Assembly (NCBI GenBank): GCA_015501595.1
Contig: JADNRX010000231.1
Coordinates: forward strand, 1-64,000
Direction: 5' to 3'
Length of the DNA stretch: 64,000 nt
Origin: Hymenopellis radicata
Taxonomy: Eukaryota > Basidiomycota > Agaricomycetes > Agaricales > Physalacriaceae
Each line of letters opens with the position of its first letter. Position 1 is the stretch's first letter. Positions 33,235 to 45,105 of the stretch are shown here, piece after piece. A program made the position numbers and the translations under genes. Under the pieces are notes generated by a model. That model was given only the letters and a program-made list of their open reading frames with translations. It did not search any database and was not told the origin of the DNA.

Positions 33235-33239
33235 AAGAC

Positions 33240-36059
33240 GATACCATTGGCCGCAGGACTTGCAGAGAAGCACATCGACTCACAGCTAACGAGTCAGCGA
33301 CGAGTTTCAATGGGTGATATCAGTGGCTTATCTGAATAGGTGTACCACCGCAGTACGCAGTAATCTTCTAGTTTGAGCACAGATGAGGGATTTTGTGTCT
33401 CTACGTTCTCATCAAGGAGAGGCTGTGGTCAGATAGTCACTATGAGGTGAACCTTGTACGCTGGAGATGCAGCTTCGATTCATGCTCTGGAACTCGTGTT
33501 GAATAGCCTGCCATATGTTGACGGAATAGCTGTACTTAGTACTCACTGTGTTCCAACTCGCTAGGCGCGCGTCAAGGTAAGAATAGGTTATTGGACTAGG
33601 TCACGAACACGGATGGTCTCAGATGGGCTGTAGACGCCCACGAAGTTGGTATTGACTCGAATAGCGCTATGACTCGAGGAAGGGTTCGAAGCTGCTGTTC
33701 AGCGCCCTTCGCCCAAGCGAAGGATGGTAGACAGCCTTGATGATTCGTGGGTTGCGAATGATCCATACCTCGACAATGAGAGAGTCCTCGTATTCCAGAT
33801 ACCATGTCGCGTCCAGAAACGTGGCGTTCGGGTTAATCCGCCCTGATCGACGCTATTCATGAACGAACAGCTACATGATATTTTGAGGCAGTGATCCAAT
33901 TGGGTGCACCGCACTCTGCTAGACTCTGCTACGTAGCCAAGAATTTGATGCTCGCTGCGGCCCTCACAATGAGGCTGCGTGTGCATTGCAATGAACCTAA
34001 ACGAACGATACATCAGATACCAAGCTATCCGTAGTATCTGGACAAAGATAGCACACCTTTCGTTCCTTCGGCGCATGCATACGATGGCCAACACTTGTGA
34101 AAGAATTTAGTAGATCAATGATACATCGACAAACGACGACGCTACCAAGCCTGGGTGATGAGCTATCAAAACAGCCTTACGCGGTGGTTGTATGCTCTAT
34201 TTCCGCGCAAGACGCGAAGACGAGAGCGGGAGATGTATGTCGCGTCATGAGTATGGTCCGAGGGAGTTCCCTGATCGATGACTGTAGGTTATGTACAAGA
34301 TGGTGAACCGGTGACATTGACTCGTATCGCGTCGTTTGATTTTGACAGCTTGGGCGAAGGGGAAACACATAGCGGAGCTGCGCGTAAGGCCGTACATTCA
34401 GTTCCAGGTTCTGTAGTGCTTCCGAGTCAGATTCAGATTCTGGAGAGAAGGCCGTGCATTGTGCATTCATTGGAGTAAACGTTTCTCGAGTGGGCGTCAA
34501 GTTTAGTAGCCTAAAACAACCCGTGACCGTGGCCGTTAAAGGAAAAGGGCGATAATCAAATTGAGATCATCTCGGCCATACACGGTCCGGACTACGAGTT
34601 CTAAGCCTACTCCCTGCCTTGTCCCTGCCTATCCCCCGCTCCTGCGTATACTATGCACACCGCACAGTATTCTTCTGCACAATGATGCTCATCTGATTCA
34701 CGGACTGCCTTAGTCGTTACGCCCTTGGAGCTGTATGCCCTTCGACCGGATTCCTTGCAGCAACAGCAACAGTTACGGAGGACGGCTGGCGCGCCTTTGT
34801 CAACGCTATGCCCAATAGCCGCTCTACATACATCCCTGACGATGACGACGACGACGGAATATCGCTCAAAATGTACTGGTCTAATGCCAGATGCCCTGGT
34901 TCTGCGGGCCCGATTGGCCTGGCGATGACATTCGGAATCGCAGTGGGTGCTCCCACCGCCCTAGCTGCAAAGAACATCTGGCGGCCAAGAGTGTTAGCAA
35001 TGTGCGTCAGTAGTTTTTTACTGAAAGCAAAATGAATTTGGTTCTAGATAACTTGAAGCGATTCTCCTAGTGGCGGCGGCGCGTAGTATTCCTGCACCAC
35101 GCGTTTCGGCTCGACATTCCCGGACCCTCGGACGCGCTGTGCATTCCGCGTTCATTCTTCTTGACAGATTTTGTAACCAAAAACCCAATCATATCTGATA
35201 CCTGCCTCGACAACAGGAGGTATACGACGAGGAGTTTTAACATCGATTTAGCCGCAACACAGGAGGAGGCTCGAGAGACTGGCGTCAAGACTTTAGGTGT
35301 CGAAGATGTGTAAGTTCAGAGAGGAAACACGACTGCTCCTGCACTGGCGCGTTTACAGGTCGTTGGTCGTTGACGGTGTCACTATTTCGCGCTGTAACTA
35401 AAACAGACAATGCAAGATAAGTAATCTAACTGCGGATGACAGGGAAAAACAAGGACTACGATTACAAGCTGATTTTTATTTCAAGGAATAGAAGGGCAGT
35501 TTGAATGGCGATGTTGGAGGCGACAGAACTAGAAAAGGTATTGTTAGAAATGTCCTCGTCAGCCGTGTGATCTTACCAGGGGGAACTTGAATCTAGGCAT
35601 TATCAGGATGCTGTCGTCTTCGGGACCATGCGCTGCAACGATGAATCAGACGTGTCCTCCTTCAGACAAGGCAAGCTTACGATGGGGTTCATTTACACGT
35701 TGCCCAGAGATCGCTATCACCCCCATTGAACGAAGGACACCCAAATTACCTGCTTAAGTATTGTCTGCTCGTTCATCTGTACGATGTATCGCACGCATGA
35801 ATATACGAAGGCCGTACGCTGCTTCAGACAGTCTTACAACAATTAGTCAAGGGATGAACCCACTAGTAAGCATCCGTCCCGCGGCGCAACGAAGCTCAGC
35901 TGAGCCCTACCATTCAACATGGAGTCATCGGTCATGGTTGTACGAAGCAGTCATCGTTCCCGGAGTCGTGCCACTTGTGGATCTCGTGAAAGCATCATCA
36001 CCAAACCACGATGGCATGAAGAATGCAAAGCCGAGAAGGGTAATCCTTCTATGGTATCG
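33240..36059. other. Gene-poor stretch right of the Copia element
   Basis: No frame shows a recognisable domain. A frame at 34808-35032 (with DDDDDDG) and a minus frame at 33699-34094 are open but lack family features or convincing splice partners. I do not call them. Confidence 0.45.
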
Positions 36060-36210
36060 ACAGTGACCACAATCCACGAACACATGCACGACATTGCAAA
36101 CTTTCCCGCCGACAACTTACCCTTCGTCTTGGAACATATCGACATCGGATTGCACAACCTAATCGTCTCCCGTGACGACCCGACACGAACTGTATCAAGA
36201 AAAGGAACAA
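36060..36210 (+). pseudogene. APH-like phosphotransferase fragment
   Basis: About 45 residues (HEHMHDIANFPADNLPFVLE then IDIGLHNLIVSRDDPTR) match the catalytic segment of the intact gene at 41883-43165 (LPFVLEHIDFGFHNMIV). Nothing upstream or downstream continues the domain, so this is a relic of a duplicated copy. Confidence 0.6.
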
Positions 36211-36318
36211 ACCTCATTGCCCAATGTCACTGTCAGACGATGCGAATGCACGATTCATCAGATCATGGATTGAGTACAGGTACTAAGTGCAGATAATGGG
36301 TAGTGCTATGCTTTCTAA

Positions 36319-38675
36319 CTATGTCTGGGTATGAGTCTTGGCTTTCTTCTTCGGGGGGATGATATCTGGTGACTTCCGGAGCCTTACGCGTTTAATCAGT
36401 GAATCGACCGCATTATTGTCTACTTGCTTTTGCCAGGGCTTGTATTTCTTTGTCGCGTCGGTCCATCCCACGACGTAGAAGGACCCGGGATTGGACGGGT
36501 TAAAGAGAATGCTGTCTCCAAGCCCCGTATGCGCAATTTTCGCCTCCTTGTGCAGTCGATCCACCCATTCTCGAATGTTCTGTCTAAAAATACTTGCAGT
36601 GAGCGAATGCACGACGCGTGATGCAGAAAGGGGCGTACTCTAAGTCATCATCTATGTTGTCGGCAATAGCCAAAGGGTAATAGCCATCGCAGTGCTCCAT
36701 GAAGCACGCCGTGAAGTGGTTACCATCCTTCTCACCCGAGAAGACGCCGTACATCTTTGGAACCCTGCTCGAAATGTATTCTGAACAATCTTCCAAGCCG
36801 CTGAGATGATTGTTCTCATCCACAATTTCTACCTGCGCATCATTCCAGGCAATCTTCATCAACAATGGCTTGCCGTAAGGTGTTTCGGCCTCATCATCGT
36901 TGATGAAGTGACAGAGGAAGGCCCGCCATCCTCCTGCCTTTTCGCAATGAATCTTGACATGCAGTGTGATCGCTCCCGGAGTGAGGGACTCTAAAGTCAG
37001 AGGAGATCCTGCGTCGACAAAATATGCTTTCAGGTCGTCGTCTTCATCCCAGGAAATTTGGACTTGCGCAGCCCTGAGGAATCGGCAATGTACAGCGTCA
37101 AATGATTCGGGGTTGCCCTGAAGCATGTTAGAAGATGTGTTGCCAGATGCATAGGCCACTAACCGATACTGTTGTAGGTAAAAATTTCCCAACGGACGGC
37201 TCAAGCAAGGACGATAACTCGGCGAAACCAAGGGTCGAGTTATATAGGTCGATCTCGCCTATACAAGTCTGTCTGAAGGTAGATGGCAAAGTACCGGCCT
37301 CCATGTGTTCCATGTTTTTTCGTCCTCGACTGATTGCATCATTGAATGCGGCTATGTTAATTCCAGTATGAAGCCCAATGTGTGTCGTGGACGGAAATGG
37401 CTGGCGATCCACGGGTAGGATATCAGATATGTAGAGTGTTTGATTGCCGCGTACACGAAGGCAGATGATTTCCAAGTTGCCGCCTGTGAGGATGATGAAA
37501 GTGGCATCCACGGCTACAGCCTTTGCCCACAACTAAGGAAGGGTTAGAATCACGATATAAATCAGTTCGATTGATGAAGCGTACCAGATGAAGCAGTATT
37601 GAAACTACGAGTTTAAGCTCGTCACTGAAGGATGCCTCAAAAGATTCTACAGCCGGGTCACAGTTTGCGACCAACTTGAGAGCTGGATCGCCGTCAACAC
37701 CCGTTGGCCTACCAGAACGAGGGGACAGCCTATCCATATCGACGGTACAACGATCCGAGCCACAGAAGCAGTGACGGTCATCCTTGCCTTTGCAGGTTAA
37801 TGAAGTCAGCTTGAGTCTTTGTCTAGCGAATTGCTCAACGGCCCACAGAGGAAACTTGCCATCAAGCGGCGCACATATTGCTTGAAAGTCCGTCACCTGG
37901 ATATCAGAAAGACGAAATCTTTGGATAGCATCAATTCCCATCTGCAGCATCTCTCTCATCGAAGGGCTAACGCGTGGCAGGGAGGGATCAATGGAGACGT
38001 AGCCTCCCGCGAGGGCTTCGGCGGAACCAGGATAAAGGTTTCGGGGGCTCTCCGTCCATTTCAGGAATCCTGACGTCTCCACGGATGATGAGTTCCCGAC
38101 GAGGACCGATGAAAAGGTCGCCGCCATCGATTCTCTGTAGTGATGCGCTGCTTTCAAGTCACCAATTGACTCTATGGCTTGGCCTCTCCCGCTCGCATGG
38201 GCCTTAAACTTTTTTTGCATAGAGGAAGGTGAAAAATTATTTCGTGAAGGAATCTGAACATCAATGCTTGGATACTTCCATATGGACTCGACAAGGTGAA
38301 CAGGGAGATCAGGAAAAGATTCGACACCATCGATCTGCAAGTTAGGTGCCAGATGCATGGCATAAAGGCCTGGGAATGGCCCGGTGTAGTCGGGGGAAGT
38401 CTTTGTCGGAGAGGGTGCTGAGCGAAACTCGCATCAGTGTCGTTCGATATCATTGTGGCGCTTCTCTTTGAACCCGTAGGCGTTGGTGTCAGAGGAGGTC
38501 CAAATACATCGAGCGACATAGTCGAGGCTGCAACATCGCGGGTGTTATGGAACTTGGGGACGATGCTGTTGAGAAGAATGGAACGGATGGAGTTCGGGAT
38601 TGTAGTGGGCCTGTCGTCGGACTCGCTCTGCATGGTATCCACCAGCGGCTCTGTTTGGTCGGAGGATATAGACAT
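36319..38675 (-). CDS. Kinase-like protein with degenerate catalytic motifs
   Basis: At least five minus-strand exons. The ATG at 38675 (MSISSDQTEPLVDTMQSES) begins a disordered N-terminus. An intron (donor at about 38430, acceptor CCCAG at about 38373) joins to MHLAPNLQIDGVESFPDL. Later exons carry WAKAVAVDATFIILTGGN and ISDILPVDRQPF, which match the middle region of the 39-41 kb kinase copy. The C-terminal part looks like a kinase fold: LMKIAWNDAQVEIVDENNHL, FTACFMEHCDGYYPLAI, then IREWVDRLHKEAKIAHTGLG and FYVVGWTDATKKYKP. The HRD position reads AHTGL and the DFG position VGW, so catalytic Asp residues are missing. The stop is at 36319. A pseudokinase is the best reading; its role is unknown. 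Confidence 0.65.
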
Positions 38676-39099
38676 AGAAGTGTTACAGTGATTACTGTCG
38701 ACGTGTCAGAATCACTATTTCGCAGCAGCGGGGCACGTACCAGATGTGGGGAAAGAAGAAGGGATGCCGCACCTGCAAACGACCTGTGCGCTGTATTTAT
38801 CGTGGCAATGATCAGGGTAGTAACATAAAGAACAAGGCAGACAAATGAGGACAAGCACATTAGACGCCCAAGCTATTGTTCTTTTCTAGGGCTTGTGGGA
38901 ACGCGCACACACAACATCAGACCAGACAACAATAACCGCGCTGGAATGAAGGACAGCATGACGGCCGCAATCAAGGTAATTGTTGTATTTCGCAAGATGT
39001 TCATCACTGGCTGCCGCCTATGGAGGGTCCATTTCAGCCCCGAAAGAATCCAGAATGCGATTGAGTCAATGAGTGCTCAGTGCTAGCTTGAACCTGCAA

Positions 39100-41411
39100 T
39101 GGCCGTTGATCGCGGTCCCGGTCCGGAGTACCGGTATGTGATGCATGTGATGCGCGTCGCTTCACGTAACGTTATGTTCGTTTTCTCTACCCATCGCCGC
39201 TGCACTCTGTGAGAAGATGCCAGACCAAAGGACGGCGTCCTCCAGTCGACCGGCGCGCCGTCTCCTACGTGCCGCCAGAAACTCTTTGATTTCAATCCGC
39301 CATTTCTGCAAAGGAGCGAATCACTCACTCCACCCATTCCGGTCGCGCCATTGCACTTTCTGGATCGTCATATATCTGAAAGTCTTATTTTGAAGCACCT
39401 TAAAATCTTGCCTTCTTTTCATGTTGACTTGTTTGCTGCTTTGGGTCATTTTCCGCCCCGCTTGACACTTTGCAGGACGAGTACTTCACATTTCATGAAA
39501 TCTTCTCCTATGAAAGAATAGAGACTGCGGACGCACTTTCGATCATAAAGATACGCGAGGACGGCGTGGAATTCGCTACGACGCAAATAGCGTCCAGCCT
39601 CATCCTCCACCCAAGTCAACCTGACTGTACCGTTACTATGCTGATGTGGCTCAATGCGGATCACGCTATAAAGCCCACGCTGGTGAACGAAAAGTACTCC
39701 TCTCAGAACCTTACTCTACATGTTTGGGACCTTTCACCAGACGATTTCAAGTCGTTGAACCGGAGAAATCGGGAGATGTATACGCGTCTCCTTGCGCACA
39801 CAACCCACCTGGCATCGTGTATGGTATTTTGTACCGATGGTTTGCCTGTCATGGAGGATATGGCGCGTCTAGATGCCATAGACGTCTTCCCCTGGCGCTT
39901 AGACTCGCATTACTCTGGGACATCATCTACACAAGCGCCGCCTCCCGACGCACCGGACCCTCTATGGACGTTACCGACAACAGGGGGACCCCGTCGAAGT
40001 CGTCGAGTGCGTATCAGAGTGTCTTCGCAACACGCTACATCTCGCGATATCGGCCTCGTAGATCGTAGTACCGAGAAAGCAGACGGGTATGTTCCCCAAT
40101 GCGAGGATTACATTCAAAAGGTGAGATATGACTTTTATAATATCGATTCTGGGAAGCTGAATGATTGAAGGCATGGGTAGCTGCTGTCAAAACCGACGCT
40201 TCCCTTATAATCTTCGACTGTGGAAACTTTGTGCGGATTGGCATTCGGCATCGTGAACTACAAACTCTGTTTCTGTCAAATCTTATTGACATTTGCTCCT
40301 GCAAGGACCCTTCGTACGGTGAACTGTGGACGGCGCTTCATATCGCGGTCGCTTCTGATGCCGTGCAGAGGGCGCGTCAATTGGGAACTCTCACTTGGGC
40401 AAACGGAAACAAACGTCCGAGTCGGCTCCGACGAATCGGTCCAAGCGACGTAAACTCGACGACGCCGCCGTGCAAGTCTTGGACGAGGTGAGTGCGACTC
40501 GTCGTATGAAGCTAGTCTGAGTAGTATTTACAGGAAATGACCAAATATATTGCTTCATTTCCCGCGCTGGCAGTATTCTTCGGTTCAGTTACTTCGACTC
40601 GCCTGCTCCTCTTCTTCTCTTCCGAACGGAATCTGACCGCAGGCCTCGATACGAGCCAAAGGACTATCTCAGCATCATCGCGGATAAGCCACTGGGTCAG
40701 GTGCTGTGGGCGACGTATATCGCGTTGTCATCGAATCTGCCGCCTCGACCACTGACAGTCGTCGTCCTTTCATCCTCAAGGTAGCTTCCAAAGAAGCCAG
40801 CATTCGGCGCCTAAAGCACGAGCTGCGCGTTTACCGACATTTACACGATGCCGGTGTGGCGGGATACCATCCGTACTTGGTTTCCGCGAAAACCCGGATG
40901 CGAACTTATGTGTCCTGATGCTATCTGATGCTGGACTTCCCCTTGGACGGCGCATGGACAGTGACCGCAAAGTGGATCTTTCCCCGCAGGCACAGTACGT
41001 CCAGTCCCTATCTTTCTAATTCGAGTTCTGAAATCGGATCTCTTCAGGGAATCGTTGCGCTCGATTCTTGGAAGCATACATGAGGCGGGGATTCTGCATC
41101 GCGACGTCCGGTCTTGGAACATCATGGAGGATGCATCGGGGCGTGTTCGCTTCACCGACTTTGATCGCGCCAGTTTCCACGCCAAGGAGGCGGATTACGT
41201 TGCTGAGAGAGCAAGGCTGGATAAGTTTATTGGTGGAGAGTACGTGGATGATGATCGCGTCATTGGCGCAGATGACCTTGCATCCACTCAGCGCCGGTGA
41301 AGATGATACCACTTCGACAGCTATCATTAGCGAGCTTCGCTCTTTATTCACTCCATAGTAGACTCACAGGTTGTTTCGGCGTTTCGTTAGTACATTACAT
41401 ATCTAGCAGGT
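39100..41411 (+). repeat. Segmental duplication, plus-oriented copy
   Basis: About 2.3 kb is repeated in inverted orientation at 51370-53690, some 10 kb away. Long stretches are identical by eye, with scattered substitutions and one-base indels. The right edge is sharp: both copies end at ACATATCTAGCAG. The left edge fades at about 39100, near CGGTCCGGAG. Confidence 0.85.
39216..41357 (+). pseudogene. Kinase-like gene copy, frameshifted
   Basis: This is the partner of the minus-strand gene at 51393-53575. ARRLLRAARNSLISIRHFCK begins the N-terminal region. QDEYFTFHEIFSYERIETAD and LHVWDLSPDDFKSLNRRNRE follow, then after an intron AWVAAVKTDASLIIFDCGNF. The kinase domain has FILKVASKEASIRRLKHELR (ATP-binding Lys region), HRDVRSWNIM (catalytic loop) and FTDFDRA in place of DFG. 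Single-base changes break the frame near 39225, 39300 and 39450, and in the glycine loop (about 40700, GGTCAGG where the other copy has GGCTCAGG). Confidence 0.75.
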
Positions 41412-41870
41412 CCTAAGAGAAGCGAAGCTTTTGATGAAACAGTCGATGCCATGGTTCTCTGGGCTAGAGAGGTTGCTAGAGCCGACTGCTGCACTGAGCC
41501 TGACGCCCTCGAACCCCGCAAAGTCAAATGTAATATTGGCTGCCTGACCTACATCATGAACATCAGACTGGAATTGACAGAAGGAATCATGCTTGCTAGT
41601 CTTGCAGCTTGCTACTCACTGTTTCGCATATTTGCCAGTGTCAGCCATCTGAGTGTTGTACCGACGAATGAGGTTGTTGATTCGGTGGACAAGGCTATTC
41701 TCCATGAATGCACCAGAAACGCGCAGATTTTCCAGTGTATTGAGCGCCGGGGACCAACACGCGCTACTGAAGAGGTCGATGACCATTAGCGCACTGTTAT
41801 ATTCAGATGCTGAAATCCATATTGCGCAGAGACTAACCATGTCGAATTTAAAGTCCAAACAAGATCAGCA
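41412..41870 (-). pseudogene. F-box-like gene fragment cut by the duplication edge
   Basis: The minus strand reads ALMVIDLFSSACWSPALNTL and LRVSGAFMENSLVHRINNLI, closely matching the middle of the intact gene at 46159-47644. The fragment continues to about CFIKSFASLR and then stops exactly where the kinase-bearing duplication begins. Both ends of the gene are missing. Confidence 0.7.
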
Positions 41871-41882
41871 TTGAACGCAATC

Positions 41883-43165
41883 TTACAAATAGTCCTCCCC
41901 AACGTCTGGGGAAAACGGTATCACATCCTGCGGTACATAATTATCCGGATCCCAATCGCTCAGTTGCGACCGTTCCTGCAATTGTCTCACCGACCGAAAC
42001 TCTGCGCTAACAGCCTCCCTCCACCGTCCAGGATTACCAAACAAGCGGTCCTGAATCACCTTTCGAAAACGCCTTCTACCCTCCAGAGGTTCCGGCTCGT
42101 CTACACAAGACGGAAACCTGAAAGCACCATTCGCCGCCCAGAGTGGGACAACGCGCGCGCCTTCCCAGTCAACTAGCCCCATGATCCTTGTCGGATCATC
42201 CTGCGCCACGATCATGTTGTGAAAACCGAAGTCGATGTGTTCCAGGACAAAAGGCAGATCGTCGGAAGGGAAAGCAAAGTCCTCGATATCGTGTACGACG
42301 GCATCTATGAAGGTCTGCCTGGTCACGGCCTCAGATGTTGTTGAGACGTATTTGTAGTCCAGGTCCTTTCGAGCCTGTGCGACCAGCCAATCTTTCGCAG
42401 TGCGGAAAGGGCCTGAATCGGGTGGTGCGAGCGCGCCAGCCCGATTGGACGGTAAACACATCATGGCTCCGATCTCGAATGCACCCGAAGAGGTTTCGTA
42501 AATGCTGCCAATTGCATCGAAGCCTGTCAATTGTATGAGCGTTGACCACATATCGGCAATTCGAAGACATAGAGTCTCTTTCTGAGATGGCGTGAGTGTA
42601 GACCACAAGTTCCATAGGTTGTTACCACTGATCTAGGGCAAAGAATTTTCAGCAGTTAGTAGGGTTGAGGAAGAGCAGCCGTACGAATTCGGTTGCCATC
42701 CAAGACCCTCCGACTAGACCGTCGGTGTCCATGTCGTACAAAAGGACATCTGGAACTGGTATATCGGTGTTGAGCTTTACGTATCGCATAGTCGATACCT
42801 GGAGGTGAGGTGGGTGTCAGGCGTAAGATATCAAGATGGAAGTCAAACCTCTGACGGTAGCGATTTGGGCGAAACCATTCCACAATCCTCGAAAATAGAG
42901 GATTGTACGCGAATAAAGATCTTCCCGAGCCGCTCCATGGATGCGGTGTATGTCTTGTAGGAGGCAGGTGCTGTTAGACGAATCAATCTAATCGACGTTC
43001 AACGTACTAGGTGATGGCTTCCGCCTGCCCATGTAAATGAAAACACTTTTGATTGAGGTATACGGTAATCTTACCTCCAGCTGACTGAAAATCGAGGCAT
43101 TTGTCGAGCAGTTTCTCTTCTAAGCGTGTCTTGAGAGCGTGCTTGTTGATGGTGGTTGAAGGCAT
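41883..43165 (-). CDS. APH-family phosphotransferase
   Basis: Predicted small-molecule or protein-kinase-like phosphotransferase of the aminoglycoside phosphotransferase fold; the substrate is unknown. The ATG at 43165 (MPSTTINKHALKTRLEEKLL) opens exon 1 (43075-43165). A 17-nt exon follows (43008-43024, GSHHL), then an exon with PWSGSGRSLFAYNPLFSRIV and EWFRPNRYRQRF. LNTDIPVPDVLLYDMDTDGL is a typical block before the lid. The last exon has the catalytic loop VLEHIDFGFHNMIV (HxDxxxxN kept) and the metal-binding GLVDWEGA, and ends at 41883. All key residues are present, so it appears functional. A relic of a second copy lies at 36060-36210. Confidence 0.85.
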
Positions 43166-44192
43166 AGAAGCGCGGTTTCCATTTTGGGCTCCATCAAAAT
43201 GATTTCACGGCCACATTCACGGAAATTGACAAGAGTCCGTGTATGGGGGCTCGCATGGAATTCCCAATCCATTGAGTTTCTTCTCGTACAGAACGTCGCA
43301 TGACGAATGCACCGACTTGGCGTGGAGCACCAGATACGTACTGCCTTACAGGCATCGCGATAAAAAATGACTCACTTTACAGCTAACTTCCAAGTTCGTC
43401 TATCATCTGCGTCCCCGTATCAGCTTATCGTGTGCTACTAACATCACGAAACCACGGACTACACACCCTTTTAGGTACGCTTTTGGAATATGACTCGTCT
43501 AGAGCATTTTTGGAGCGTGTACTTGCATCAAGCATGCGCGATTCGTTTCGGACGTTCTTGGCGGAGTTCTTAGCCATCCCTATCCGAATATAGATCTTAA
43601 CATCTATCTCTGTTTAGCAGAAATCATGGGTTGGTTGTTCAGAGGAAGGGCTCTGATAGCAGCCACAATGTGGCGCACCAACTATACCAGTAGCAGTGTC
43701 ATTGAGACGGTTATAAGGCCATACCTGCTATCGAGAAGAGCGAGAGGAATTACTCAGAACGGAACTGACTCCCAATAATCTTGTGTCACTTGGCGTAAGT
43801 AGACGCGCCGGCAGAGATGCTTATCCGTCATGCAGCACGATCACCTGCGCGGGGCCTAGAAGAGCAGACTCAGGCTCACAGTAATATCAAACGTATTCTG
43901 TTGGACGTGACAGTTTGCAGTCGATAAGACCCAAGACTTGACGGCTGCGAGCCTACAATCACAGATCTAATAGCTATTTTACCGAGCGGAGTCCTATCAA
44001 CTCGAGTCACTGTCCGGGGATTCAGCTTCGTTCTTTGAGAGTTCTGTTCTGGGACTACCTTTACAGCTTTCCGCTCACGTTGTTTATAAGGCCGCGTTCG
44101 GGAGAAACCTGAGCATTCAATATTTAGCACTCTAACAGTCACCGCTTCGAATCAATCGTCCCGTCACCTTTTATCGCCCTCCTGCATTCAAC
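43166..44192. other. Intergenic, no gene seen
   Basis: The region lies between the APH gene and a doubtful small plus-strand gene. A TATA-like TTTATAAGG occurs at about 44081. No other feature was recognised. Confidence 0.4.
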
Positions 44193-44484
44193 ATGGCTTC
44201 CCCCCGCGTCCCGTTGTCACCAAGATTTGGGATCAGAAGAACAGATGGAACGTCGGCGAACAGTGCGTCTGGAAAGAGAGTGGAACGCAATTCTGGCGAT
44301 TCGAGTGTATCAGGCAGCGTGAGTGCTTGATTGGCCACACGAGTAGACAGAAGTGACAATCACCATCGTAGACGCCCGCGATGGCAGCTCCAAGGTACAA
44401 ATCATATCGTCCTTCGAAGCCCTTTAGCTGATGTTTGGACGTAGCCCGTTGTTGACGCTACAACACTATATTGGCGATTCCTAG
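44193..44484 (+). CDS. Possible small basic protein, three short exons
   Basis: The ATG at 44193 starts MASPRVPLSPRFGIRRTDGT, rich in Ser/Arg/Gly, up to a GTGAGT donor after SVSGS. An acceptor CGTAG leads to a 23-nt exon (TPAMAAP) ending at GTACAA. A further acceptor ACGTAG leads to a short end LLTLQHYIGDS. A TATA-like element lies about 110 bp upstream. The total is about 63 residues, with no family. The splice reading is plausible but weakly supported. Confidence 0.35.
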
Positions 44485-45105
44485 GCAAAGCGTAAGGTGT
44501 TGACGCTAAATCTGAAGTGAAGAGCGATCCGGTAAGCTTACTGAGCCAGTCTGAAGATTCTTCTCAATAATGCTGTATTTAGTTCTTTGTCCTTTAAGCA
44601 TCTGTGCTCAACCCATCCCTCACCGAAATTCCAATGTTCCCTTCTCTTCCCTTTCGCAATTTTTGTAAAATGCACTCTAGTCGTCGTCTGTACCTATGCC
44701 ATAAATGCAACTGTTGTGTTACACCTTTGAACGGTTATCCTCGCACAGGTGGTTGCAGTGAACGATAACACTTTCATTCTACATGGCGGTGGCAAGGATG
44801 CATCGGCTGGACGGGTGCTACCTCAACACTTTCAACTAGCAACCGACGGAAAGTGTGTTGACAGTTGTACAAGTATGGAGCTGAATAGCACTTAGCACAG
44901 GCTCAACGAAGAGAAGGGGTGGTAGGAGAAAGCCAGATGACAAAAGTTTCAGGCACACCTGCAATCAGTGAGTTTGAGCAGCTTTGACAGCCCTTATTGC
45001 TAAGAACGAGGAAACACAAAAACGATATCTCAAGAGAGAAATATGTTGATCTACATGTGCGCCGTCAGTTAGAACCGAAAAATCATAAGGCAGAAGAGAC
45101 TTACG

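Larger units (their letters stand above)
27734..33239 (+). mobile_element. Ty1/Copia LTR retrotransposon, full length
   Basis: LTRs at 27739-28028 and 32944-33234 are bounded by a perfect 5-bp target duplication AAGAC (27734-27738 and 33235-33239). The LTRs differ only by one C in a C-run (CCC versus CCCC). The order gag, protease, integrase, reverse transcriptase, RNase H identifies Copia. A polypurine tract GAAGGGGAG precedes the 3' LTR. The LTR begins TG but ends TA rather than CA. The coding region changes frame many times, so the copy cannot make its proteins as read, although the LTRs imply a very recent insertion. Confidence 0.95.

Noticed and set aside
34808..35032. 75-codon frame with DDDDDDG and hydrophobic tail
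   Set aside because: No start context, splice partners or family; could be chance.
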